Positions 52,187-63,964 of a DNA stretch of 64,000 bases are shown here, piece by piece (position 1 is the first letter of the stretch; every line of letters begins with the position of its first letter). The notes under the pieces were generated by a model. That model did no database searches. It was not told the origin of the DNA and saw only the letters and a program-made list of their open reading frames with translations. Origin of the DNA: Micractinium sp. NFX-FRZ (Eukaryota; Chlorophyta; Trebouxiophyceae; Chlorellales; Chlorellaceae). The position numbers and the translations under genes were made by a program. Where the stretch lies: positions 1 through 64,000 of the forward strand of contig JAPTJF010000168.1 in NCBI GenBank assembly GCA_029339195.1, written 5' to 3'.

Positions 52187-54685
52187 TCACACGTCTGTGA
52201 GGCTGTCGATGTAGTTGCGTGTGGCCAGGCGGCGCTCCACCTGCTCAAAGCTGTACACGTCCTGGCCCCACAGGAAGGCAAAGCAGCCGGCGTCGCGCGC
52301 GCCATACAGGTCGTTCCTGCAATGGGAGGGGGTGAGGGGGTGAAAGGAGGGGTGTGGGCAGGTGTGAGGGGAGGCATGTGGGTCCAGAGGGTGTGCGGTG
52401 TGTGTTGACAGGTCGGATCTTGAGGGGAGGCGACAGGGAGGGGGTGCAGGTGTGGGTTGGGCGGGGGATGGGGCCAGGCTGCAAGTAGGGGGGCCCCAGC
52501 ATGCATGCATGCACCCCCGCAGCACCCCTTGCCCCCTGCCCGCCCGCTCCCGCCGCCCCGCCTGGCCCCCGCACCTACTGCCATTTCCCAACACGCACGC
52601 AGCCCTCCGGTACGCCCCTTGCCCCTGCCCCGGCCGCCCCCCGCCCCCCTCCCCCCCCACCTGCGGTCGTCCCCCACGTGCACGCACTCCTCGGGCGCCA
52701 GCCCCAGCTTGTCGCATGCGGCGTGGAAGATGTTGGGGTTGGGCTTCTCCATCGCCAGGTCAGCGCTGATGACCACAGCGTCAAACAGGTGCTCCAAGCC
52801 CAGCTCCTTCAGTATGCGGGGCAGGCGGGTGTCAAAGTTGGACACAACCGCGGTCTTCAGGCCTGCTCGGGGTGGGGAGGCAGCAGAGGCAGGCGGGTGT
52901 CAAAGTTGGACACAACCGCGGTCTTCAGGCCTGCTCGGGGTGGGGAGGCAGCAGAGGGGGAGAGCTGAATGAAACCACAGCATCAAGGGTCCATCCACCA
53001 CCCGCCAGAGATACGGGGCAGGCGGGGTAGAAAGACCACGCTGGCGGTCACGAGGTCTGCTAGGCGAGAGGCGGGAGGGACGGAATACGGTGAGCGATGG
53101 AAGGCGGGGCGTCAGGCACGGCATCCTGAGCTGTTCCCGTGCCCTTGCACCACCTCCTGCACCAGCGGCACCCCCCCACGGCGCACCTGCCGCGCGCAGG
53201 CGCTGCAGGCTCTCCTTGGCGCCGGGTGTGACGAAGTAGGCCTCCCCGCCGGCATAATACTGGTAGATGTCCTCAAACATCTGGGGGAAGAGAGCGGTGG
53301 AGAGGGAGGCGGCACGCGCAGGGGAACGCGGGTGAGCAATGTGGAGGGGGCACATCCGGCCCAGTCTAGCACTTTCCTGCATTCACTGCATTCCACCGCG
53401 ATGGGCATGCACAGGCAGGGAGAGGGCACGGGCACACGGCAAAAGGGGTGAGCAGTGGGGTGCGGCACGCCGGCCTGCCCGCCCGCCTGTATCCCACAAC
53501 CCTCCGGCCTCTCCCAGAGCTGCACACCTCCTCGTTGCAGCAGCCTGTCGACTCCTGGACAATGTGCCGCCAGAAGGGGCGGCCATCGCCGACGTACCGG
53601 ATGGTGGAGCGGCCCCAGGGCGTGTTGTACGCGCGCCTGCCGGCGGGGGCAGCATGCGAGCGGGCGGGCAGGCGGGCAGCACTGGTGAGGGGCATGCGGC
53701 ATAAAGAAAGGCGTGCGTGGCAGCCGGCGGGTGTAGCGTGCCCAGCAGCAGGCACCCCAGGCAGCACGCCACTGCCCCCAGCACCTACCGCCCTCAACTC
53801 AGCATGTGTGGCGGGCAGGCCAGCAGCGCTACCCACACGCCGACCCACCAGCATTTGGCACCCACTCCGTTCTGGCTGGCCGGCCATGCAACCTGCTTGG
53901 CCCTCCACCCTGCCTGTCCGCCCAGCGGAGCAGTCACCTGCCCATCAGAGCAAATACCGGCCCAGCAAGGCAGTCACCTGCCCAGCAGACCAGCCGTCTG
54001 CCCAGCAGAGCAACTAACTACCTGCCCAGCCAGCCCACCTGAACCGCTGGAGCACCTCCTTCTCAGACAGGTCACACCCGTACTTGCGCGCGTAGCGCAG
54101 GTACACCTGCACGCAACGTGGAACAGGCACTGGCAGGGAGGCTGAATCACGGGCTGTATCATGAGGCGGCAAGCTGGCGGCAAGCTGGCGGGCAGACACC
54201 CCAGGCGGACTGGGCGGAGGGCGAAACTGAACCCGGCCTCACCTCGGCTGCTGGCTCGCTGGGGCTTAGCAGCGTGCCTGCTGCATCCACCAGGAGACCC
54301 CTGAACCGTGGCATGAACTGCAGGGAGGAAGGGGATGGGGAAGGGGTGGAGCGAGCCCCGCCGACGGCAGCCCGCCGGCCCGCCCGCCCTGCTGCGCCGT
54401 CGCAGCGCTGCGCCCCGGCTTGACACACCCCAATCACTCGCACGTGCGCACCTCCCACATGGGCGTCTGTGCCTGTGGGCCCCAGGCCGCTGGCTGCTGC
54501 TGCTGGCCGTGCCGATAGGCCTGTGCGAGTGCAGGCTCTTCCGCTGCTGCTGCTTTGTTAAAGCTACGGGGCGTCAGGGCGGTGCCCGCTGCTGCCAGTA
54601 GTCTCTGACCGGCCACGCAGACGCATGCCGCTGCCTGTCTTGCTATCATTTGGGTCAGCACGCTGCTGGCCACCTGAGGGAACAT
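52187..54685 (-). CDS. HAD-superfamily hydrolase (HDHD3/REG-2-like), organelle-leader type
   Basis: A predicted phosphatase-like HAD enzyme resembling the plant haloacid-dehalogenase-like proteins; the substrate is unknown. Exons: 54685-54452, 54317-54243, 54106-54039, 53636-53528, 53280-53187, 52862-52661 and 52316-52187, giving 303 residues. The first exon (78 residues) is a leader-like sequence. Motif I is LLVDAAGTLL with nucleophile Asp89; the usual second acidic residue of DxDGT is Ala91, as also seen (DxGGT) in plant relatives. Other stretches are YVGDGRPFWRHIV, EDIYQYYAGGEAY, motif II VVSNFD (Ser201), motif III Lys233 in EKPNPNIF, and motif IV HVGDDR (Asp258, Asp259). The last exon ends in LATRNYIDSLTDV. 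A perfect 68-bp tandem copy of the exon 6 start lies just upstream of that exon. Confidence 0.92.
52821..52956 (-). repeat. Perfect 68-bp tandem duplication over an acceptor
   Basis: Two identical 68-bp units (52821-52888 and 52889-52956) each contain the HAD exon 6 start, its acceptor (CCCCGAGCAG) and the polypyrimidine stretch. Using the outer acceptor and reading through gives a TGA soon after the second acceptor, so only the inner copy is productive. Confidence 0.95.
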
Positions 54686-54935
54686 AATGTGCGGGTTTCT
54701 GGCCACTTTGGCCGCAAAGATGGTGTTTGCGTGGCCCCTGGAAGGGGTTGATTGCGCTACAAGGGCCCCAAGCCAGCTCTTTCACCCACCCTGCGCGCTG
54801 CGGCGGCCACCGTGGCAACAATGCAAGAAACTGTCAACCAATCGGCCTGAAAGACCTCGTGTAGCTGCTCGGGACAACACTGCGGTCTCGTGATGCAGCC
54901 TGATTAGCACCCGACACCGCCTACCAGCTCCCAAG
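54686..54935. promoter_or_regulatory. Divergent promoter region, HAD / BNR-propeller gene
   Basis: 250 bp between start codons. A CCAAT motif (ACCAATCGG, about 54838-54846) lies near the middle. No TATA box was seen. Confidence 0.5.
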
Positions 54936-56764
54936 ATGGCCGGCCCACTCTTGGGCACCAGCAGCGGCGTGTATGCTCTGGGTGGATCCAAGGCCGCTCT
55001 CGTTGGGCTGCAGGGCCAATTCATCACACATTTGGCGGCCAGCCACGCTGCAGTAGCCGCGGCAGTTCCAGTGCCGGCACACGTCCACCGGTGAGTGCCG
55101 CTCGTCGGACACTGTTCACACAGGTTGAGCTGCAGTGCAGTAGCGCTGGTGAGCTGCAGCCTTGTGCACCAAATACTCTGTGGTCCCTGCATGTCTACAC
55201 CCGCCTGCAGGATGTACCCCGCAGACCACGCCCCAGCAGCCCCCCAGCTGAGCGGCCTGCACCTGCTACTCCCCACCAGCAGCAGCGGCAGCGGGGGCGA
55301 CCCGCCTGAATACAGCTCACAGCACGTGTGGGCTGGAGATGCACGCTCCTGCTGCATCTGGCAGCATGAGGGCGCTGGCACCACAGGAGGAACCATTGAT
55401 GTTAAAAGCACCAGTGCCAGTGGCGCTGCTTCCTCGACCTGCTGGGGCCTGGCCGTAGGCAGCGAGCCGGCTGATGTGTTCGTGAGCCTGGACGGCGGCA
55501 GCAGCTGGTCCGGCGGCACCGACAGCTTCGCATCAGCCCCCAGCCGCCAGCAGTGGAGCTTCCCAGCGCCCCCCCATCAGCCTCACGTGCTCAGCCTCGA
55601 GCGCTGGGCGCCGTCGGGAGGTGGCCAGGGCGCCGGCGGGGCACGGCTGGTGGCGGGGATCGAAGTGGGCGGGGTGCTGGTAGGCAGCGAAGAGGCAGCT
55701 GGGGACGGCAAGTCATGGGGGGAGAGGAACACGGGGCTGTACACAGATGTGCACTCGTGCAGGCTGGATCCACACGACTCCCACCACTGGCTGGCGGTTA
55801 CAGGTGGGGATGTGAGGGAGCACAGGCGCCGCTGTGGGAGCAGCAGGGGCGCCAGCCCGTGCTGTTTTGGTCAGCTGCATCCTGCGAGTGACAGCCCAAG
55901 CGCTATGCTTGCCGGCTGGTATGCCCGCGCTCAGCCTCGCCACTTGCCCTCCCCGCCCAGCAGGCCGCGGCTTGTACGCCACGCACGATGCCGGCGCCAG
56001 CTGGCGGGCGCAGGGCAGCTGGGCTGGAAAGTACACTGTCGGCCTGGCCTTCAACCCGCAGCGCAAGGTGAGCACAAAGGGCCTCCAAAGGATAGGTGGA
56101 GGGGTGCTCAAGCCTATCAGCTTGCAGACGGACAGCTGGCAGGGTCAGGCGCTCTCTCCCGTTCATGAGAAACCGACACAAGGCAGCATGCAAGGCAGCA
56201 GCCAACTTGACAAGATCAAGCAGCGACAAACTTTGCCTGTCTGCCTGCCTGCCCCTGCTCGCGTGCCACAGGGAGAGGTGATGGTGGCTGCCGGTGACCG
56301 CCCGCCGGCCATTGGGGCACACGTCTTCCACTCCACTGACGGCGGGGAGAGCTGGCAAGACATCACTACTACTGTGACAGCCAGCGAGTGTGCTCAGGTG
56401 GGCGGTGGTTTTGTGCGGGCAAGGAGGGGCCTTGCGCCGCCGTGCAACTGCAGGCGCTGGGAGGCTGCACCCGGGTGCCGCCCTTCCGTTGAGACCAAGC
56501 GCTGCTGGGCACCGCCACCGGCGCTGGCTTCCCCTCCCACCTCCTCACTGCCCCGCCCTGACCCTCCCTCCTGTGCAGGCGCTGGGCGGCCGCACCCCTG
56601 TGCCCTTCTTCTGGCAGGACCAAGCGCTGCTGGGCACCGCCACCGGGCACCTGCTGGGAGCGGCGGATGCGGGGCGCAGGGAGTGGCGCGTGCTGGCCAG
56701 CCTGCCGCACCCCATCCTCTGCATGGCGGCACCGGGGCAGAGCCCCTCTTCTGTGATGCACTGA
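54936..56764 (+). CDS. BNR/Ycf48-like beta-propeller protein
   Basis: Five exons: 54936-55090, 55211-55803, 55964-56067, 56272-56397 and 56579-56764, giving 387 residues. It carries BNR/Asp-box-like repeats typical of sialidase-type or Ycf48/HCF136-like propellers: VFVSLDGGSSWSG, LYATHDAGASWRA and VFHSTDGGESWQD, each with the S/T-x-D-x-G-x-x-W pattern. Between them LVAGIEVGGVLVG and TGLYTDVHSCRLDP look like propeller strands. No signal or transit peptide is obvious in the N-terminal MAGPLLGTSSGVYALG, which itself resembles a propeller blade, so a cytosolic location is possible. Substrate or partner is unknown; an enzymatic role is not supported. A decoy partial copy of exon 5 lies in the preceding intron. 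Head-to-head with the HAD gene. Confidence 0.85.
56448..56656 (+). repeat. Pseudo-exon copy upstream of BNR gene exon 5
   Basis: From 56454 a 65-bp segment after CTGCAG (GCGCTGGGAGGCTGCACC, later ACCAAGCGCTGCTGGGCACC) closely copies the true exon 5 from 56579. The copy has an in-frame TGA, so including it would break the protein. Confidence 0.85.
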
Positions 56765-57706
56765 CTAGCTTCACTCAGGTGCAATGTATAGTTTCATGCC
56801 TGCACCGTGCTCGTCTACCTACCTCTTGGCTTGGCTATCCTGCGGGGCCGACACCTTTCCTTACGTTAAGCATAGACACACACGCATGTATATGCTGATT
56901 TTGCCTGCTCCTGATTTGCCCACTCAGGGGGCCCCACCTCGCTGGACCAGCCCTGCTCGCCGCCTGACCCGTCCCTCTGCCTGACTGCCTCGCGTAACCA
57001 GCAAGTAAGCATGACGACTCTGTGTGCACACTGGCCACATGTGTACAACTATTTCCAGTGAGGCAATGTGAACAGAAACATGCTTAAAGTTTTGAGACAA
57101 CCCTTTGGAACGCGCTGGCTCCCCGACCTCCCGGCAGACAGGGGGGACTTGGTGAACTGACGGTGTGTGCCAGGGCTGGGACAGGCTGCCGCCCCACCCC
57201 TTGTCACCAATGCACCTTTGGAAGCAGCTGCCTTGACTCCAGGAAGGCAGCCACCTGTACAGAAAGCTTGTCTGGAGGCAGGGCTGCAACACGGCGGGCG
57301 CTGCGTTCAGAGAAAGCGGCACCCGGCCGCATGCTGAGTGCACAGGGCCGCTGCGGCCACTCCAGCGCCCCCCCGCTTCAGATGGGTCACTCATCCTTCT
57401 GCCACCCCAGCTGCTGCCACAGCTACTTGCAATTGCCCCTCAGTGTGTGGCTGCTGCCCTGGCTCGTTCGAAGCTGGTGGCCCAGGACCGCCAGGCGGCA
57501 CATATGAAAGGCAAAGCGCAGGGAAGTGGCCAGAGGCTGTAGCCTAGAGATTTAGAGCGGCAGCCATAGCCTGGGGTCCCCTTCTGGAGGGAACGGCGGC
57601 GCCATGCGGCGCAAGCGTGGCGCTGCCAGAGGGGCGCCCTTGAACCAGCCGGTGAAACTGGTCACCCTTTTACTCCCGTCCCCCGCCGCACGCATCTGGT
57701 GTCAAG
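56765..57706. other. Intergenic region between two plus-strand genes
   Basis: 942 bp holding the 3'UTR of the BNR gene and the promoter/5'UTR of the repeat protein. It is somewhat AT-richer at 56.83-57.10 kb. No TGTAA signal, TATA box or further gene was recognised. Confidence 0.5.
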
Positions 57707-60700
57707 ATGTCCAGCCGTCCAAAGCGGGAGCGCAAGGCGCCTGAGCGCTTCGGCAAGTTTGCTCCTCAAAACGAGGTGGTGAGTTCAGCAGCCTGAGCCC
57801 GCACGCTTCGCTGGAATCGGCTGGAAAAGCTCGGACAACGCTGAGCCGCCGCCGCCTCTCCCACGCAGGAGCTTGCGTCGGAATCAGAGGAGGAGGCGCC
57901 GCCTCGCCGGCGGGCGCGGCGGGCGGCCGCCAACTCCGACGAGGCAAAGCCAGCAGCCCATGGGGCCTCCTCAAGTGCTGCCGCAGCAGCTGCTGCCGGC
58001 GCAGGGGCCTCTGACTTTGAGGACAGCAGCAGCGAGGAGGAGGACCAGCAGGAGGATGGGGGCCAGCAGGCGGCGGCGGGGCAGGGCGGCGGCGGGAAGC
58101 GGCCGCGCAAGGTTGTGGCCTACGTGCCACAGCCGCCCGCCGAGCCCCGCTCACGCGGCGACGTGATGAGCCTGCTGTTTGCCTGCCCTGCGCTCATCGG
58201 TGAGCACAGCGGGTGCCAGGGCTGCGGCTGCTCTGTGGTGTGGCAGCACCGCCAGGTGGCCTGGCCTCACTGCCCTTGCATCTCTCATGCCGCTGCCCCT
58301 CATTGCGCATGCCGGCCCTTGGCAAAAGACATTGTGTGCTGGCTACCAGCCGCCCTCGTGCTGACCCGCCTTGTGGCACCCTCTGCTCCTCCCTCCACCG
58401 TCCAGGCCCAGCGCTCTTGCCACTCCTTTACTCCTGAACTGCCTCCCTTCTTGCCGCCCTTCCTGCCTGCCCCTTCCTGCCCCAGACTCGCTGCTGGAGC
58501 CAGATGGGCTGCGCACGATCACCCTGGTGGCACGGGACGCCGCCAACCTGGCAGCCGCGCTGGGCGCACGCTCTGCCGACGTGGCGGGCATGTGGCACCA
58601 GCTGGCGCGGCACTGCGACCCGCGCCTGGCGAGCAACGCCACAGCTGCTGAGGGTGGGCGGGCAAGGGGTGGGAGGGTGGCCAGGCTGGTGACCAGGCTG
58701 GTGGTGAGGGCAAGGAGGCACGTGCTGCACCAAGCCTAACTTTGGCAGCCTTGAGGCTGGTCACTCATCTGTCAGATCAGGTACTGTTCGCCCCTGTCAG
58801 ATCAGGTACTGTTCACCCCTCCAACACTGCTGGGGCCTCTTACCCTCTCGTCCTGACACATCCCCCTCTCCTAGTTGACTCACCTCATTCATGCCATCCC
58901 CACCGCCCACCTGCCCCTGCCGCCTGCCCGCAGCGCTGGCGGTGGTGCGGCAAGCCACCCGGGCCGACCCCGCCCGCGCGCAGCGCATGAGCACCAGCAG
59001 CGCGCAGAGCGAGTACCGGGTGGGCAGGAAGGAGCTTGAGGTGGGCGGGGTGGGGGTGGGTGTGGGGTGGGTTGGATGGTTGGGGGTGGAGGGAAAAGCT
59101 GGGAGTGCAGGGAAGGGAGTGGGGCGGGTTGAAGGACACGGGAGGGGTGCCTGGCAGCTGGGCAGGAAGGAGTCGACGTGAAGTGACGTGGGAGGTGGCG
59201 GATGGGGGCAGGCAGGCAGATAGGCAGGCAGGCAGGCATGGCGCGCTGTGCAGCCGTTGCCGCGCCAGCCTGAGTGCAGGACAGCTGAGCAGGTGGTGAA
59301 GCGCAATCAACCAACACACCTGGCACAGAGTGTGCCTGGGAGCTGTTGACACTCGCTCACGCACTTTGCACGCCTCCCCACCCTCTCCTCCCTACCTTCC
59401 TCTTCCATCACCACAGGGCCTGAAGTACACCATGCGTTGTAGCCACAGCTACTGGGCCAACTCCGTCAAAATGTGAGCAGCAAGCTGGGGAGCGTTGCCA
59501 AGGCGGGAGCTGCACCAGCCACGCGACGCCCCTGCACACCGCCTGCCGCACACTGCCCGCCTGCCCGCCCTCTTGTGCCCCTTCATCCCTCACCTGTCCA
59601 GCACAGGCTGCCCGCCTCAAGCCCTGCATGTGATGCCCACCCTGCTTTGCCAGTTGCTGCTGACCCGCTGTAGCCAGGCACATTGACCCTCCCCCTGCAC
59701 CTCCCCTCCCCAGGTCCACCAATCTGGTTGACCTGTGACCACACCACAGTGAACCCTCACCCCTCAACTCCCCTTGCCTCCCCTTTCCGTACCCCCAGGT
59801 TCACCAAGCTGGATGTGCTGGCCATCGCGCACCACAAGTATGGGCACGTGGCAGTGCTGGAGGCGGCACTGGCAGAGGTGGGTGCCAGTGGGGGGTGTTC
59901 AGCGCTGGAAGGGCTTGGGTGGGCGAGGCGGGCAGGCTGAACAAGGGCTTGCTGACAAGATGAGGGACAGCTGGGACTTGAGCGTGGCGCAGCACAGGCT
60001 GCCGCTCTACACGTGTTGTGCAAGACATGAGGCGCAGTGCAGTGTGGAGTTTGAGCAGAGGTAATATACCAGCGCTGAGGGAGGGTGCAAGAATTCGAAC
60101 TGTGTGGCCTTGCGTGTTGCAGGCCAAGGCCAAGAGCGCCAAGTCAAAGGAGGCGCGGGAGGGGCGGGCTGAGCAGCGCAAGTGAGTGGGCTTAGTAGGC
60201 GGGGGCAGCCGTGGGCGCTGGTTTCTGTGGTGAGGGGCATGCAGGGCGCTGCTGCCAGCAGGTACAGAGGGGCTAGCGAGAGCTGAAAGCAGTCACTGTT
60301 CCCGTCCTCTTCTGCCGCCAGCCCTCTGACACTGCGTGGCACCGTGGTGGGGGCACCACATACACAAGCGGCCTCCAACACCCGATGCCGCATCCAGCTG
60401 GCGCCTCAGTCTCGCCTCCCACTGCACGCATCCCCCGCCCCCGCTGCAGGCATGAGCTGGGCAAGGCTCTGGCCAAGGCGGGGCTGGAGGGGCCCACCTC
60501 CCGCAGGCACGGCCGCCAGGCCAAGCGTGAGATCAAGGCCTACGTCAAGGCAAGCAGGGACTTGCTACCGGCTTCTGCCGCCTGTTCCCATAGTTGCTGC
60601 TCCCTCCTCCTCCTCCTCCTCCTCAACGCCGCTGCTAGCACACCACTTGCCTGCCTCCCTGTGCTGCCGCTGCTTCAGTCTGCCCTCAGAAGACGCATGC

Positions 60701-62929
60701 GCAGTCTGCCTGCCTGCTCGCCTGCCTCAGGCCCCGCTTGCAGAAGGGCGCATGCAGCGCAGCCGCCCTTTTGTTGCCACCATTGCCGCTGCCCCCAGCT
60801 CTGCTAGTGGAGACTGCTGACCTTCACACTTGCCTGCCCTACCCTGCCTGCAGAAGGGCGTGGGCAGCGTGGCTGCCACCGTGGCCGCAGTCAAGGAGGA
60901 GACGGCGGCAGAGAGCGCCAGGCGGCAGCGGCAGCAGGAGATGGCAAAGCGGTGAGGAGGAGGAGTTTGTGGGCAGAACAGGGCAGCTGGTGGGTGGCGG
61001 CGGCGGGTAAGTGGGTGGATGGCAAGCTACCCATGGCCTGGGATTCCAGCCTGTGCTTGGCAAGCTGGCATGCGCTTCGCTGCCCTCCCACTCGCCAGGC
61101 CACCTCACCAGCCGGTTGGTGCTAGGTCTGGTCCACTGGCGAGGCCTCTACCTTGCCACTCTATCGACTGCCTCCCCCATCCCAACCTTCCCGTACCCAT
61201 CTGTGCAGTCTGCAGGAGGAGGGCCTGAGCCAGCAGCTGCACAGCGCCGCTGCCCAGGCGTACATCAACGGCAGGGGCGGGGGCGGGGGCGGCAGCATGG
61301 AGGAGGTGGTGCAGGGGCTCAAGGGAGAGCAGGAGGCGCAGCAGGCGCGAGCTGCCCGCCACGCCCGCCTCACCGAGCTGCTCACAGCTGAGGGCCTGCA
61401 GGAGTACCTGCCAGCAGCGCCCGTCTACTACGTGGCCTATCATGGGGGTGAGATTGAGCCAATTGGAGTGCTGTGTGTTGGCTGGGGGCCTCTGCATCTG
61501 CAAGTGCGCATGCTGCACATGTGTGCCCTTGAGGCATTGGCCCGGGAGCCGGGCCTGAGAGCCTGCTTTGCCTGCTCCCCTGCTCCCCTGCCCTCGTGCC
61601 TGCAGGTGGCTACCACGGCCACAGCCGCGTGCCCGGCATGGTCGCCTACATCCGAAGCGGGGATGGCAGCGAGGAGGCGGGTGAGTGCATGGCATTGGCC
61701 GCTGGCTGCTGCCAGCGGAGTGGCTGGGAGAGCAGTGGGCAGAGCTGAGGGATGCGTGAGGGAGACGGTGTGGCACACAATATAGCGCTAGGAGAGCAAA
61801 GAAGCGGTGAACCGGTTAGGGACTTGAGGCTTCTGTCGCCAATGCCCCTGCCCTGCCCTGCCAGACCGGTGCCAACATCCCGTGACAGCCTCCCTCGCAT
61901 GGCCGCACAGTGCCACCACCGCTTGCCTCTGCCCCGCGCCATGCACTGCAGTGACGGCAGCTGTACGGAAGCTGCATGCAGAGGAGCAGGCCCGCGCACA
62001 GCGCAGGGCCACCCTGGCTGAGGCGCTGACTGCCGAGGGTCTGCAGCAGTACAACACCACTGCCCACCTGCCAGCTGTGCACCTTTTCGTGCACGAGGGC
62101 GTGGGCACAGTGGAGGCGCTGCTGGAGTCGGCACGCCAGCTGCGGGAGCAGGACCAGGCGCGGCAGGCCCGGACCGCCCGCATGACTGAGATGCTGGCAG
62201 CGGAGGGCCTGGAGGGGTACGATTGCACCTACCTGCTGCCCGGCCTGAGGGAGTACGTGAGCCATGGCATGGGCAGCGAGGAGCGGCTGGTGCAGCGTGC
62301 GCGTCAGCTGCGTCACGAGCTGCAGGCGCGGGAGGAGCGCGAGGCCAGCCTCGCAGGCCCGCTGGCAGCCGAGGGCATCCCAGTTGGGCAGTACAGGCAC
62401 GTGCCTGCGGTGGCGTTGTACATCCAAGCAGGCAGGGGCACGCAGGACGAGGGTGAGCGGGCGGTGGGAAGGGTGGGGACGAGTGCAAAGGTGGAAGTGA
62501 GCGGGCGGTGGGAAGGGTGGCACGAGTGCGAAGGTGGAGGCGCCGGCTGTTGCGCTGCCATGTACCCCATGCGTCTGCTCCACGCGGCGGAATGACGTTT
62601 GTGGTGTGTCTGGGTGGTGCGCCGACCCCGCTTGATATGACCCCTTGCCCGCTGCAGCGCTGGCGGCGGCGCGCGGGGAGCACCAGGTGGCACAAGCCCG
62701 TGCGGACCGGCGCCAGCAGCTGGGCCAGCTGCTGGAGGCTGAGGGGATGACGTTGGTAGAGTGGGAGCACCGGGTGCCAGGCATGCAATCCTTCCTGTAT
62801 GCGGGCACTGGCAGTGCGGAGGAGGCGGTGGCACAGGCATTGGCGTTCCGGGGCGCATTTGGTGCCCACGGCATGGAGCAGTATGCTGGGGAGGACTCTG
62901 ATTCGGAGTTCTACTGGGGAGGACTCTGA
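57707..62929 (+). CDS. Repeat protein: about seven 56-residue helical repeats, nuclear-type N terminus
   Basis: Not assigned to a known family. Thirteen exons: 57707-57778, 57869-58199, 58486-58653, 58934-59040, 59417-59472, 59799-59877, 60123-60181, 60450-60549, 60854-60951, 61209-61447, 61606-61680, 61952-62452 and 62658-62929, giving 718 residues. The N terminus is basic (RPKRERKAPERFG) then acidic/Ser-rich with KRPRKVV, suggesting a nuclear protein. Residues about 227-270 hold a conserved-looking TMRCSHSYWANSV and MFTKLDVLAIAHHKYGH. From about 291 to the end come tandem units of the form L-x3-LxxEGL ... P/A-x4-Y(I/V)xxGxGSxEExVxxAR. Two adjacent units carry a phase-1 intron at the same point (after GSEE or TQDE). 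The intron after 60549 has a GC donor. The stop follows a duplicated DSD-x-EFY motif. Interaction scaffold is the likeliest role. Confidence 0.8.
58771..58820 (+). repeat. 25-bp tandem duplication in an intron
   Basis: GTCAGATCAGGTACTGTTC plus CGCCCCT-like bases occurs twice head to tail with one difference (24/25), in the intron before the exon at 58934. Confidence 0.9.
60744..60890 (+). repeat. Decoy copy of a repeat-protein exon start
   Basis: CTTGCAG then AAGGGCGCATGCAGCG (from 60744) resembles the true CCTGCAG and AAGGGCGTGGGCAGCG at 60854, 110 bp downstream. Confidence 0.7.
62448..62545 (+). repeat. Tandem duplication over a donor in the repeat-protein gene
   Basis: GTGAGCGGGCGGTGGGAAGG at the donor of the exon ending at 62452 recurs about 45 bp on, together with the flanking (C)ACGAGTGCrAAGGTGGA. 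Both copies retain GTGAGC. Confidence 0.85.
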
Positions 62930-63964
62930 TGGGGAGTTCTACTGAAACAGAAACAGCTGAGCTCCCGTAATCATTAGAGCGTGCTGCTTGCAGCCTTGTG
63001 ATTGCTCTTATAACTTTCATGACGCACCCAACTGGGTGCTTGCATTTCTGCTGACCTGCGTGCGTTCTGTGCCACAAAATGCGAGTGGCGCCCGGGTGCC
63101 AGCAGCACAGCAGGTGGGCCATGGGACAGCAGTGGAGTAAGGAAGGGGAGGAGGGGCTGCACATGCTGAGTGCCAGGGAGAGCTTTCGGGGCCACATGGC
63201 CAGGTGAGGAGGGTGGCGAGTGGTAGGCAGCCATCGCGCCAGGCTGGCGGCGCTGATGGAAGAGCACTAGGCTGTGCGTAGCTGTGGGACGAGAACAGCT
63301 GCTGTTGGCACCTTGGTGGGTGGCATCGGCGCACGTTACGGTCTCGCACTGGCCTCCTACGTAAAACTGAAAGCCCCGGCATTTGGCTATTCGTAGAGCG
63401 CTAGTGCAGCGGCGCCAGGGCGGGGTCGAAGCGGACAGCGCTGGTGGGCTGTGCCGCATCATGGGCGGCTTTGCACCATGTTTAGGCACCCACCAACATG
63501 CCACTGGTCCAGAGGGTGGTGTTCAATACATTGGGTGGACATTGAACCCTGCTGGTGGGTGCAGTAATGAGAGTAGATGGGAAGACGGGTGGTGGGGAGC
63601 AGGTGACAGCGGTAGGCAGCACAGCGAAGCATCAGCGCTTCCTCCGGACGCTCTCCTGATGTGGCTGCTGGCGCCAGCTGCTGGCACCGTTGCACACAGC
63701 TGAATCATGGAGCTGGAGGCCCTGCCTATGGCGCCACACGCCGGCGAACGACGCGTGTGCATCAGCCCCAGCGACTGAGAACATTCGAAACAAGTGTACA
63801 TCAGCACAACTTTCCACCTGGCGGCTGGAAAGGCAAGGGCCCGCTTCTCGCCCTCATGAGGCCCGCGCCTCCTCCAACCATGCACTCTCTCCCATTCTCC
63901 TCACATCCCTCATTACCGCCCCCCACCGCCCCCTCCACCCACACACGCCGCCCCTCTACACACA
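62930..63964. other. Intergenic region, 3'UTR and next promoter
   Basis: 1.03 kb after the repeat-protein stop. No TGTAA signal was found and no gene recognised. The last about 80 bp before 63965 are pyrimidine-rich (CCCCACCGCCCCC), as expected of a 5'UTR. Confidence 0.5.

Noticed and set aside
52160..54700. Frameshifted HAD pseudogene
   Set aside because: The apparent breaks disappear when the perfect 68-bp duplication is treated as intron; all seven exons join in phase with every HAD motif in order.
63383..63703. 106-codon plus-strand open frame
   Set aside because: No recognisable domain, no splice structure and composition like the surrounding intergenic DNA.
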